Positions 1 through 5,421 of a stretch of 5,421 nt of DNA are shown here, one piece after another. This stretch comes from Desulfobacterales bacterium (GTDB lineage Bacteria > Desulfobacterota > Desulfobacteria > Desulfobacterales > Desulfobacteraceae). The notes beneath the pieces were generated by a model that saw only the letters and a list, made by a program, of their open reading frames with translations, ran no database searches and was not told the DNA's origin. The position numbers were made by a program, and so were the translations under genes. The stretch is taken from contig JAKSBB010000324.1 in NCBI GenBank assembly GCA_022361315.1, forward strand, positions 1 to 5,421, in the 5' to 3' direction. Each line of letters begins with the position of its first letter. The stretch's first letter is position 1.

Positions 1-597
1 ACCGGGGCCTGGCCCGCCACCCTGGGACTGCTGGAGAAGCACGTCTTACATTTTTCAGACGACAATATCGTGCACATGGGCACCATGCTCTTTTTGGGGG
101 CTATGGCCGGGTTTTATTTGGGAGGCCGGCTGGTGGACAGGTATGGAACGAAAATCGTTTTTCTGACGGTTCACGGGCTTTATTTCCTGTTTTTATCCCT
201 GGCCCTCTTCCGGGGGATTTCCCCGGTATCCATGACGGCCTATTTCAGCCTGCTGACCTTCGGCCTCGGAGCTGCCCAGGCTGCCTCCTCCATCGCCATG
301 ACCTCGGAGATGATCGCCCTGGCCCCGTCCGACAATACATCGGTGATCACCTCCATCTGCATGGCCCTGCAGTGGGGGGGCGCCGCCATCTCCGGTGTGA
401 TTGCGGGTAAGCTCATCGAATATGGTATTCTGGCGGAAAACTGGTCCCTGTGGGGGCTGGCCATGAGCCGCTATGACAGCCTGATCCTGTTCAGTGCCGC
501 CATGGTCTTTGTATTTGTGATTACCCTGGGACTGATTCCTTCGGTGGTGAGAACAAAAGAATCTGTCTGGGTGCCCCATTCGCCAAAAAATATATAG
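1..597 (+). CDS. MFS transporter, C-terminal half (5' partial)
   Basis: The frame is open from the first base of the window to a TAG at 595-597, giving 198 visible residues; the start lies off the left edge. About five hydrophobic helices can be seen, at roughly residues 25-44, 51-70, 73-100, 114-139 and 159-179, which fits TM8-TM12 of a 12-helix major facilitator. Between the first two helices sits a clear MFS loop signature, GGRLVDRYGTK (bases 121-153), with the conserved G-x-L-x-D-R-x-G-x-K pattern. This is the TM8-9 copy of the motif that normally lies between TM2 and TM3. The chain ends in a short polar tail. Such proteins move small solutes across the inner membrane using ion gradients. 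The substrate cannot be told from this half. The gene converges on the minus-strand operon, so it is a separate transcription unit. The family call is strong; any link to the uptake operon is unproven. Confidence 0.88.
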   Translation, partial: TGAWPATLGLLEKHVLHFSDDNIVHMGTMLFLGAMAGFYLGGRLVDRYGTKIVFLTVHGLYFLFLSLALFRGISPVSMTAYFSLLTFGLGAAQAASSIAMTSEMIALAPSDNTSVITSICMALQWGGAAISGVIAGKLIEYGILAENWSLWGLAMSRYDSLILFSAAMVFVFVITLGLIPSVVRTKESVWVPHSPKNI

Positions 598-624
598 GTG
601 CAGAACTCTTCTTTGACGGAGGAC

Positions 625-1401
625 TCAGGTGGCTTTCCAGGTCAGGGCCGTAAACCCGGCCAGTGTCAGAATCATAAGGGCATAGACAATAAAGAAAATC
701 ATATTCAAGGGACTGTCGGTAAGGGTCAGCACGATAGACGGAGATTGGTCCGGTCTGCCCTGTGCGAATTCAACCAGTGTCACCCTCAGGCCCTTGTGGC
801 AGAGAGGGGCAAGTATATGGACGCGGCTGTCCGCCACCAACGTTTCGCCATGATAAAGGCGGATCCGGGCATAATTTCGGATCAGGCTGAAATTCTCCCG
901 GGTCATCATCTTCCGCTGTTCCCGGTAGGGAAGCGCCAGCAGGCCGGGATCATCGGCAAAGGTGACCCCGGCCGCCTCGATCCTGTATGGGCCGAACCGG
1001 TGCGAGTCACCCCGGGACAGGGAGATCCGGGATTCTTTACTGCCGATGACCAGAAGAAGGCCGTGACAGGTTAAAACGAGGATGAACACCAGGTGGATGA
1101 CGAAAAACAGCTTGTGTTTCATGCTGCCCGGGTGCCTTGCCAGGGTGAACTGGCGTCCGGCACAGCAGAAAATACCGTTGATCAGCAGGATGGCCGAAGC
1201 AAGACAGAGAAGCCCAAACCAGGCAAGGACCAGGGGATCGCGGTGTGCGGCCAGAACCGTCCAGTCAACCAGGGGGTGATGGTTCATCAGGTCCAGGGCG
1301 GGTTTGTTGAGATAGCCTAAACACACCCCGATGCTAAGGATGACCACAAGGGCAATGAGGGTGTAAAATGTCAGCCTGACAGAACTTAAAAATGGAAACA
1401 T
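625..1401 (-). CDS. Small ResB/Ccs1-like membrane protein (cytochrome c biogenesis family)
   Basis: This 258-residue protein has the ResB layout in miniature. TM1 is at about 8-30, TM2 at 56-80 ending in a C-C-x-G-R boundary, and TM3 at 98-120. An extracytoplasmic domain spans about 121-230, and a last helix covers 231-256. ResB/Ccs1 normally works with CcsA/ResC to carry heme across the membrane and attach it to apocytochrome c. Usual ResB proteins are about 400-550 residues, so most of the difference is a shortened periplasmic domain. TM3 carries His103 and His113; His103 sits where the family has its transmembrane heme-ligand histidine (aligned from memory). The ATG at 1401 was chosen over in-frame upstream codons because GAGG lies 6 bases before it and the helix-rich sequence begins there; the longer frame runs back into the upstream gene. 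It starts 8 bases after the CcsA-like gene and is the last gene of the operon. Family membership is fairly secure; a role in cytochrome maturation is doubtful. Confidence 0.8.
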   Translation of the reverse strand: MFPFLSSVRLTFYTLIALVVILSIGVCLGYLNKPALDLMNHHPLVDWTVLAAHRDPLVLAWFGLLCLASAILLINGIFCCAGRQFTLARHPGSMKHKLFFVIHLVFILVLTCHGLLLVIGSKESRISLSRGDSHRFGPYRIEAAGVTFADDPGLLALPYREQRKMMTRENFSLIRNYARIRLYHGETLVADSRVHILAPLCHKGLRVTLVEFAQGRPDQSPSIVLTLTDSPLNMIFFIVYALMILTLAGFTALTWKAT

Positions 1402-1407
1402 GGCGGG

Positions 1408-1412
1408 CCTCA
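1408..1412 (-). promoter_or_regulatory. Shine-Dalgarno site of the ResB-like gene, fused to the upstream stop codon
   Basis: The minus strand reads TGAGG. The TGA is the stop of the CcsA-like gene, and GAGG lies 6 bases before the ATG at 1401. Ribosomes finishing the first gene stop on the binding site of the second, an arrangement suited to equal production of two interacting subunits. It also fixes the start of the ResB-like protein. Confidence 0.65.
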
Positions 1413-2138
1413 ATGATAAAAGATCATCCAAAGGATAAATACGGCGGGCAGGACCCCTGCGGCACATCTGGCAACAGGCCGGATCTGAAGCCGCGCCGGC
1501 AGGTGGCTGGCCCCCATGATCAGCAAAAAGAGAATGGCGGCCTTGAAGAAGCCCCTGCTCCAATGCCAGGCGTCTCCCATCCAGTTCAGGGCCCACAGGG
1601 AGCCGGCCCACTCGCTTGACAGATAAATACAGGCACCGGCAAGCAAGGTGTTCCGTCCCCCCTGCCTGAATATCGTGTTTCCCTTCACCGCGCTAAGATA
1701 TTGTACCGCACAGTGGACAAAGGTGCCGGCGGCAGCAAGCCTGAGGGTGAAAAACAGGATGACCCAGGGGTTGGCGTACATGAAGTAGTCCTGGTTCAGT
1801 GTCATGGGCTGGTTCCGGACCAGGAAAACGATCCCTGCGGCGGAAAGGCTGTGCCAGATGAAAAAAGAGAGGGCCGGGCCGTCAAAGCGGCGGCTGAACA
1901 TCAGCCCCAGGCTGCCAGAGACGAACAGGATCTGCGCCAGGGCCTCAAAAGGGCCGAACAGCGGCGGGTGTCCCGAATTCACCCAGACAAAGGCAACGCC
2001 GCAGGCACAGGCCAGGGTTCTTAATCCCAGCAATGGCCGGGAAAAGACGTTTTTTCCGGCGGCTGCGGCGATAAACTCCGATACCGTAAGAATCAGAATG
2101 GCTGTATACAGGGTTTGGGGAAAGGTATCCGGTGTCAT
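1410..2138 (-). CDS. Small CcsA/ResC-like heme-handling membrane protein (cytochrome c assembly family), degenerate
   Basis: A 242-residue polytopic protein with about eight hydrophobic segments. Two landmarks identify the CcsA/CcmC/CcmF superfamily. The first is GHPPLFGPFE (residues 56-65), matching the family's G-H-x-P-x-x-x-x-x-E segment. The second is a WWD-like region at 179-194 with G179, W182, A183, G188, W191 and W193 in register. The WWD motif normally holds heme for attachment to cytochrome c. Here the aspartate position is Ser194 and the following P-K-E is absent. His212 fits the second transmembrane heme ligand. The first periplasmic histidine, expected in a W-x-x-x-H-V helix, appears to be Phe129, and the protein stops before the helix bearing the second. 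CcsA proteins are usually longer (about 270-320 residues). The ATG at 2138 follows a strong AGGGAGGA and overlaps the ATPase stop as ATGA. Being paired with the ResB-like gene supports the call; its actual function is unknown. Confidence 0.8.
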   Translation of the reverse strand: MTPDTFPQTLYTAILILTVSEFIAAAAGKNVFSRPLLGLRTLACACGVAFVWVNSGHPPLFGPFEALAQILFVSGSLGLMFSRRFDGPALSFFIWHSLSAAGIVFLVRNQPMTLNQDYFMYANPWVILFFTLRLAAAGTFVHCAVQYLSAVKGNTIFRQGGRNTLLAGACIYLSSEWAGSLWALNWMGDAWHWSRGFFKAAILFLLIMGASHLPARLQIRPVARCAAGVLPAVFILWMIFYH

Positions 2139-2941
2139 TTGTCCTCCCTGGGGCCGGAAGGAAGTACACCTTCCGGAAAGAAAAGCGCGGTGCCGGTGTC
2201 CAGGCAAAGCGGTGTCACAGGTGTGTCGTACAGGGCTGCGATATTTTCGGCGTTCATGACATCTCCCACCGTGCCTGCGGCGGTGATCCGGCCTTCCTTG
2301 AGCAGGATTACCTCATCGCAGAACAGGGCGGCCAGGTTTGGATCGTGCATGGCGGCCACCACACTGAGCCCCCTGTCCCTGGTCAGTTCTTTGATGGCGG
2401 AAAGCAGACGGTATTGGTTGTTGAAGTCCAGGTGGTTGGTGGGTTCGTCCAGAAGCATGATGGGCGTGGACTGGGCAAGGGCCCGGGCAAGCAGGGTGAT
2501 CCGCCGTTCCCCCCCGGAAATCCGGTTGAAATTCTTTTGGGCCAGGTGGCCGGCGTTGAGCCGGTCCAGGGCAGCCAGGGCCAGGGTGAAGTCTTCCTGT
2601 GTCGGTCTGCGGGTAAGGCCCAGAAAGGGGGTTCTGCCCATCACCACCACGTCCAGCACCCGGAACGGGAAAATATCCTGGCTCTCCTGGGGCACCAGGC
2701 TGATCTCCCGGGCCACCGCCATTCGTGACAGGGTCCGGATATCCCTGCCCAGGATACGAATGCGGCCCCGGTCCGGAAGACAGATACGGTTGAGGCAGTG
2801 GAGCAGGGTGGACTTACCTGAGCCGTTGCGGCCCAGAAGACCGTAGAAGCGGCCCTTTTGCACTGAAAAGCTAATCCCGGAAAGCACCCGGGTTTCCGGA
2901 TAGGCGAAATCCAGATCCAGGCATTCAAGTGTTACATCCAT
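2135..2941 (-). CDS. ABC transporter ATP-binding protein, FepC/BtuD/FecE type (iron-siderophore, heme or cobalamin uptake)
   Basis: This 268-residue cytoplasmic ATPase powers the permease encoded just upstream. All nucleotide-binding elements are present: Walker A GRNGSGKST at 37-45, Q-loop Gln85 in LVPQ, signature ISGGE at 141-145, Walker B IMLLDE at 161-166 followed by PTNHLD, and the switch His199 in AAMHD. The T-N-H-L-D after Walker B and the overall length are typical of the FepC/BtuD/HmuV group rather than of exporters. Nothing essential is missing. The ATG at 2941 was chosen because it follows an AGGGGGAG sequence and begins the conserved domain. The frame is open for a further 810 bases upstream, but that stretch is the permease gene read in another frame. 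The start overlaps the permease end by 10 bases and the stop overlaps the CcsA-like start by 4. ATPase function is near certain; the ligand is not determined by this subunit. Confidence 0.96.
   Translation of the reverse strand: MDVTLECLDLDFAYPETRVLSGISFSVQKGRFYGLLGRNGSGKSTLLHCLNRICLPDRGRIRILGRDIRTLSRMAVAREISLVPQESQDIFPFRVLDVVVMGRTPFLGLTRRPTQEDFTLALAALDRLNAGHLAQKNFNRISGGERRITLLARALAQSTPIMLLDEPTNHLDFNNQYRLLSAIKELTRDRGLSVVAAMHDPNLAALFCDEVILLKEGRITAAGTVGDVMNAENIAALYDTPVTPLCLDTGTALFFPEGVLPSGPREDK
2142..2149 (-). promoter_or_regulatory. Shine-Dalgarno site of the CcsA-like gene
   Basis: On the minus strand this reads AGGGAGGA, with the GGAGG core ending 4 bases before the ATG at 2138. It is the strongest ribosome-binding site in the window and decides the start against an in-frame ATG at 2207. 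It lies inside the 3' end of the ATPase gene, so the downstream gene can be initiated on its own as well as by coupling. Confidence 0.75.
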
Positions 2942-3975
2942 CCGCTCCCCCTGTGTTTGAACAACAGCCATGCAAATACCGGGGCCCCTGTGAGTGCGGT
3001 AATAATACCCACGGGGATTTCCGAGGTGAACAGACTCCTGGCCGCCGTATCCGCCAGAAGCAGACAGATGCCTCCCAGCAGGGCGGATACCGGCAGCATC
3101 CGTTCGTGGTTCGGCCCGGCAAGGGCCCTTGCCATGTGGGGAACGATGAGTCCGATCCAGGCGATCTGTCCGCAACCCGAAACGGCCAGGGCCACCAGAA
3201 CGGAACTGATAAGGATCAGCACCCTGCGGAACAGCACGGGGTTGATGCCCAGGGAGCGGGCCTGGACATCTCCCAAAGATAGGATGTTCAGGCGGAACCC
3301 CAGGGCAATGAAGGTGACTATGCCCGCCAGGGTGGACGGCACCAGGAAAAGGGCATCGGTCCAGGTGGACCGGGTGAGGCTGCCCATGACCCAGAAGATG
3401 ATCCCGGGCAACTGCTCGTAGGGATCGGCAAAGTATTTGACCACCATGAGCAGGGCATTGAAAAAAGAAAGAACAACCATCCCGGCCAGTACCAGAACGA
3501 TCAGGGGATTCACGGCAATGGCCCGGGCCAGGCCCGCGGTGAGCATCACGGCAACAAGCCCCGACCCAAAGGCCATGAGATGGACAACGCCCATGCTGCC
3601 CCAGGGCAGCATCAGCCCCAGTGCCGCACCAAAGGTGCATCCGGCAGAGACCCCGAGGATATCCGGTGACACCAGGGGATTTCTGAAAAGTGCCTGGTAC
3701 ACGGCCCCGGACGCTGCCAGGCCGGCACCCACCATCACCGCCATGATGCACCGGGGCAGCCGGACAAAGAAAAACACCTGTTCCGACGGACCAAGGGCCC
3801 CGAGGGCTATGGCAGGGCCTTCTCCCCCCGGCAGAAGGCTTCGGACCAGGGTATCAGCCGCAGACAATACGTGGCCGGGGGAAATCGCCACCCGGCCGGT
3901 GAGGGCCGACACCGCCAGGGCAAGTCCCAGGAGGCCGGACAATAGGAGTATGAGAGGGCGCAGGGCAGGTGTCAT
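2932..3975 (-). CDS. FecCD/BtuC-family ABC transporter permease
   Basis: A 347-residue inner-membrane permease, the standard length for this family, which forms a homodimer of about ten helices per subunit. Family landmarks appear in order: R-L-P-R at 72-75; the long signature from about 83 to 112 with G-A-G-L-A-x-S-G, then Q-x-L-x-R-N-P-L-x-x-P-x-x-L-G; LGDVQARSLGI at 234-244, the region that contacts the ATPase; GQIAWIGLIVPHMAR at 269-283; LLLADTAAR at 305-313; and EIPVGIITALTGAPVF at 319-334. The family imports iron chelates, heme and vitamin B12 from a periplasmic binding protein. Only one permease gene is present, so a homodimer is expected. Its ATG overlaps the binding-protein stop as ATGA; only a weak Shine-Dalgarno-like CCGGGG precedes it, suggesting coupling to upstream translation. 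The family call is very secure; the substrate is open. Confidence 0.96.
   Translation of the reverse strand: MTPALRPLILLLSGLLGLALAVSALTGRVAISPGHVLSAADTLVRSLLPGGEGPAIALGALGPSEQVFFFVRLPRCIMAVMVGAGLAASGAVYQALFRNPLVSPDILGVSAGCTFGAALGLMLPWGSMGVVHLMAFGSGLVAVMLTAGLARAIAVNPLIVLVLAGMVVLSFFNALLMVVKYFADPYEQLPGIIFWVMGSLTRSTWTDALFLVPSTLAGIVTFIALGFRLNILSLGDVQARSLGINPVLFRRVLILISSVLVALAVSGCGQIAWIGLIVPHMARALAGPNHERMLPVSALLGGICLLLADTAARSLFTSEIPVGIITALTGAPVFAWLLFKHRGSGWM
2945..2952 (-). promoter_or_regulatory. Shine-Dalgarno site of the ATPase gene
   Basis: The minus strand reads AGGGGGAG, ending 3 bases before the ATG at 2941, within the last codons of the permease gene. It supports this start over any codon in the long open frame upstream. 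The spacing is short, so coupling to permease translation probably helps. Confidence 0.55.
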
Positions 3976-5111
3976 TTGATGGCCCCGGTGGTGCCTCTTT
4001 CTGGCGTGTCTAAGCGGCCGCCCATTTCAGTGAGGGTACGGCCGAAAAGGGTGCGGTGAAAGGCATCTGCAGTGTCCTGGATGTTCAGATCCACGAAACG
4101 TTCCGGATATAATGTTTTGGCCAGCCACAGGCTTGCCAGCACGGACAGGGGGGAGGGAAAGTCCCAGGGGGACAGGGTGGACGGACAGCGATACACCCGG
4201 CCCGAGGCCACCGCCCGGATTCGTTTTACGGCCGGGCCGGCCAGGGGGGCGGCCGCCCCGGAATTCATGTGGCGGGACAGGACAATGATCTCAGGGTTCC
4301 AGCGGATGAGCTGCTCCGGTGAAATTGTCTGGAAATAGCCGGTGAGGCCGGCGGATACGTTGTCCACCCCTGCCCGGAGGAAAATTTCGTGCTGGAGCAT
4401 CTGGCCGGTGGCCGTTGAAAAGACCCCCTGGGGGGCGGCGAAATATCCGGTGTACCGTTTCTCTTCAGGCAGCCCGGCCAGGCCGTTGTCAAGGGTGTTG
4501 AGGATATCTGCCATGGCCGTATCAACAACGGACATCCGCTCCTCTACCCCTGCGGCTGCGGCGATCACGGCCAGGGCGTCCCGGACCGATTCAAAGCTTT
4601 CGGGCTTAATCACCACTGCGGCAATGTTCAGTTGTGCCAGGCGGCGGGCCAGTGCCAACCCGTCTTTCTGGGCGTAGAGCACCACCAGGTCCGGGGCCAG
4701 GTGGGCCAGGGTTTCGAAATTGATGCCGGTGGATTTGCGTCCCACCCCGGCCACACCGGCGATGTCCGGAAACAGCTGCCGGTGCAGGCGGTCCCTGCGG
4801 GAGGAGTTGTCAACCCCCACCAGGCGGTTCCCCAGTCCCAGGCAGAACACGGCAAGGGTGGCCGGCTTGAAGGTGGTGACAATCCTTCGGGCAGGGGATG
4901 CCAGGCGCACCTGCCGTCCGGCCATGTCCGTGACAACGAGAGGGCCGTTTAAGGCGCCGGAGACCGGATTTTCTGCCCGGGCTTCCGGCCCCAGGGCAAT
5001 AAGGAGGCACAGGACAATGATGAGGCCCGGGGCCGTCTGCCCCGGGAATCGGGGGATACCCGGGGGAATACATGTACCGGCGTGTTCTTTCATGGGAGCC
5101 AATCCGTTCAT
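3972..5111 (-). CDS. Periplasmic substrate-binding protein of a FecB/BtuF-type ABC importer
   Basis: A 379-residue exported binding protein of the class III (helix-linked, BtuF/FhuD-like) fold. A Sec signal is visible: basic or polar N-terminus, hydrophobic core at about 29-41, and A-R-A at 44-46 with likely cleavage after Ala46. The mature part opens with the family's V-T-D-M-A-G-R-x-V start (60-68), then R-R-I-V (75-78) and G-x-x-N-R-L-V-G-V-D (92-101). L-A-P-D-L-V-V (138-144) and W-N-P-E-I-I-V-L (271-278) mark the core strands of the two lobes. A C-terminal S-P-W-D-F-P-S-P (314-321) and L-Y-P-E-R-F (334-339) are common in this group. The protein delivers ligand to the adjacent permease. 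The start at 5111 is preferred because it forms an ATGA overlap with the tonB stop, but neither it nor Met7 (5093) has a good ribosome-binding site. Ligand could be ferric siderophore, heme or corrinoid. Confidence 0.93.
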   Translation of the reverse strand: MNGLAPMKEHAGTCIPPGIPRFPGQTAPGLIIVLCLLIALGPEARAENPVSGALNGPLVVTDMAGRQVRLASPARRIVTTFKPATLAVFCLGLGNRLVGVDNSSRRDRLHRQLFPDIAGVAGVGRKSTGINFETLAHLAPDLVVLYAQKDGLALARRLAQLNIAAVVIKPESFESVRDALAVIAAAAGVEERMSVVDTAMADILNTLDNGLAGLPEEKRYTGYFAAPQGVFSTATGQMLQHEIFLRAGVDNVSAGLTGYFQTISPEQLIRWNPEIIVLSRHMNSGAAAPLAGPAVKRIRAVASGRVYRCPSTLSPWDFPSPLSVLASLWLAKTLYPERFVDLNIQDTADAFHRTLFGRTLTEMGGRLDTPERGTTGAIK

Positions 5112-5421
5112 ATCAATTCAAAACTCAGGTTAATTTTAAGGGTTGCAGGGGGCTTAAGGTACCGGACCGGCGGCCGGGGGTAGGGGGCTGCCTTTTCCAC
5201 GGCCTGAACCGCTGCCTTATCCAGACGGCGGTTCCGGGAGCTTTTAACGATTTTCACCTCCCTGATGCTGCCGTCGGCAAGCAGGGTAAACTGAACGGTG
5301 ACGCGGCCTTCGATTCTCCGCTCCCTGGCCGCCGACGGATAGGTTTTGGCAGAGTTGATTCTCAGGTTGAGCATGTCGAAATAGTCTCCGGCGCTGCCGA
5401 AGGCGGAACCGTCGGGTTGCA
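5108..5421 (-). CDS. tonB: TonB family protein, C-terminal domain (5' partial)
   Basis: The frame is open from the right edge of the window to a TGA at 5108-5110, giving 103 complete residues; the N-terminal anchor helix and Pro-rich spacer would lie outside. The visible part is the TonB C-terminal domain. It contains A-K-T-Y-P-S-A-A-R (the YP motif), then I-E-G-R-V-T-V-Q-F with A-D-G-S-I, V-K-S-S, L-D-K-A-A-V-Q-A-V and the closing P-Y-P-R-P-P followed by a last beta strand. TonB couples the inner-membrane proton gradient, through ExbB/ExbD, to outer-membrane receptors by pairing with their TonB box. An ATG at 5374 falls inside the domain and would remove its first residues, so the gene is treated as continuing off the edge. 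It overlaps the binding-protein gene by 4 bases, marking a dedicated TonB for this uptake system. Receptor and exbBD genes are expected upstream but are not visible here. Confidence 0.92.
   Translation of the reverse strand, partial: QPDGSAFGSAGDYFDMLNLRINSAKTYPSAARERRIEGRVTVQFTLLADGSIREVKIVKSSRNRRLDKAAVQAVEKAAPYPRPPVRYLKPPATLKINLSFELI

Noticed and set aside
598..624. Possible terminator between the convergent MFS and ResB-like genes
   Set aside because: A run of T on the minus strand (complement of 585-590) lies just past the operon end, but I find no convincing stem before it. Termination may be Rho-dependent or the signal may lie within the MFS gene.
1063..1068. Cys-His pair in TM3 of the ResB-like protein (residues 112-113), resembling a c-type heme site
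   Set aside because: A c-type heme site needs C-x-x-C-H; the residue three before Cys112 is Val109, so it is not a covalent heme site.
1402..1611. Upstream extension of the ResB-like gene
   Set aside because: It overlaps the CcsA-like gene's conserved WWD-like region and gives a non-hydrophobic, Gly/Arg-rich sequence; the ATG at 1401 has a suitable GAGG.
2115..2846. Long plus-strand open frame (243 codons) and an overlapping one at 2132-2728
   Set aside because: Both lie opposite the ATPase gene, whose full set of motifs is unmistakable. The plus-strand translations are rich in Arg, Ser and Gly, with no domain or ribosome-binding site; they are antisense shadows of GC-rich coding DNA.
2942..3751. 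Extension of the ATPase frame upstream for 270 codons
   Set aside because: The stretch is the FecCD permease gene read in another frame. The translation is low-complexity and His/Gly/Pro-rich, and the ATPase domain starts properly at 2941 after a ribosome-binding site.
5005..5007. Cys35 in the binding-protein signal region as a possible lipoprotein cysteine
   Set aside because: The cysteine lies inside the hydrophobic core and is followed by more hydrophobic residues and then an A-R-A cleavage site, so an ordinary Sec signal peptide fits better than a lipobox.

Overview
The window is GC-rich and almost entirely coding. It holds seven protein genes and no RNA gene, mobile element, repeat array or CRISPR that I can see. 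The content (TonB-linked uptake genes plus cytochrome c maturation-type membrane proteins) and the protein style fit a Gram-negative anaerobe, most plausibly a sulfate-reducing or related deltaproteobacterium. That placement is inference from gene style, not from a marker gene.

Layout: the left end (1-597, + strand) is the C-terminal half of an MFS transporter whose start lies outside the window. After a 27-base gap, everything to the right edge is one tightly packed minus-strand operon, read from right to left. The order is: C-terminal domain of TonB (5' end beyond the right edge); periplasmic substrate-binding protein; FecCD/BtuC-type permease; FepC/BtuD-type ATPase; a small CcsA/ResC-like membrane protein; and a small ResB/Ccs1-like membrane protein. 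Three junctions are 4-base ATGA overlaps, one is a 10-base overlap, and the last has an 8-base gap. The six genes are therefore almost certainly co-transcribed and translationally coupled.

How they may work together: TonB would energise an outer-membrane receptor, probably encoded upstream outside the window. The binding protein would capture the ligand in the periplasm, and the permease and ATPase would import it. The family handles iron-siderophore complexes, heme or corrinoids, and sequence alone does not say which.

The unusual part is the last two genes. They resemble the two halves of the System II cytochrome c synthase, but they are miniature. The CcsA-like protein seems to lack residues tied to heme presentation and attachment: the WWD-motif aspartate is a serine, the first periplasmic histidine is a phenylalanine, and the chain ends before the second. 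Both partners keep a candidate transmembrane heme-ligand histidine. My hypothesis is that this pair has been reassigned from cytochrome assembly to heme, metal or electron handling linked to the uptake system. This rests on alignment from memory to the CcsBA family and needs confirming.
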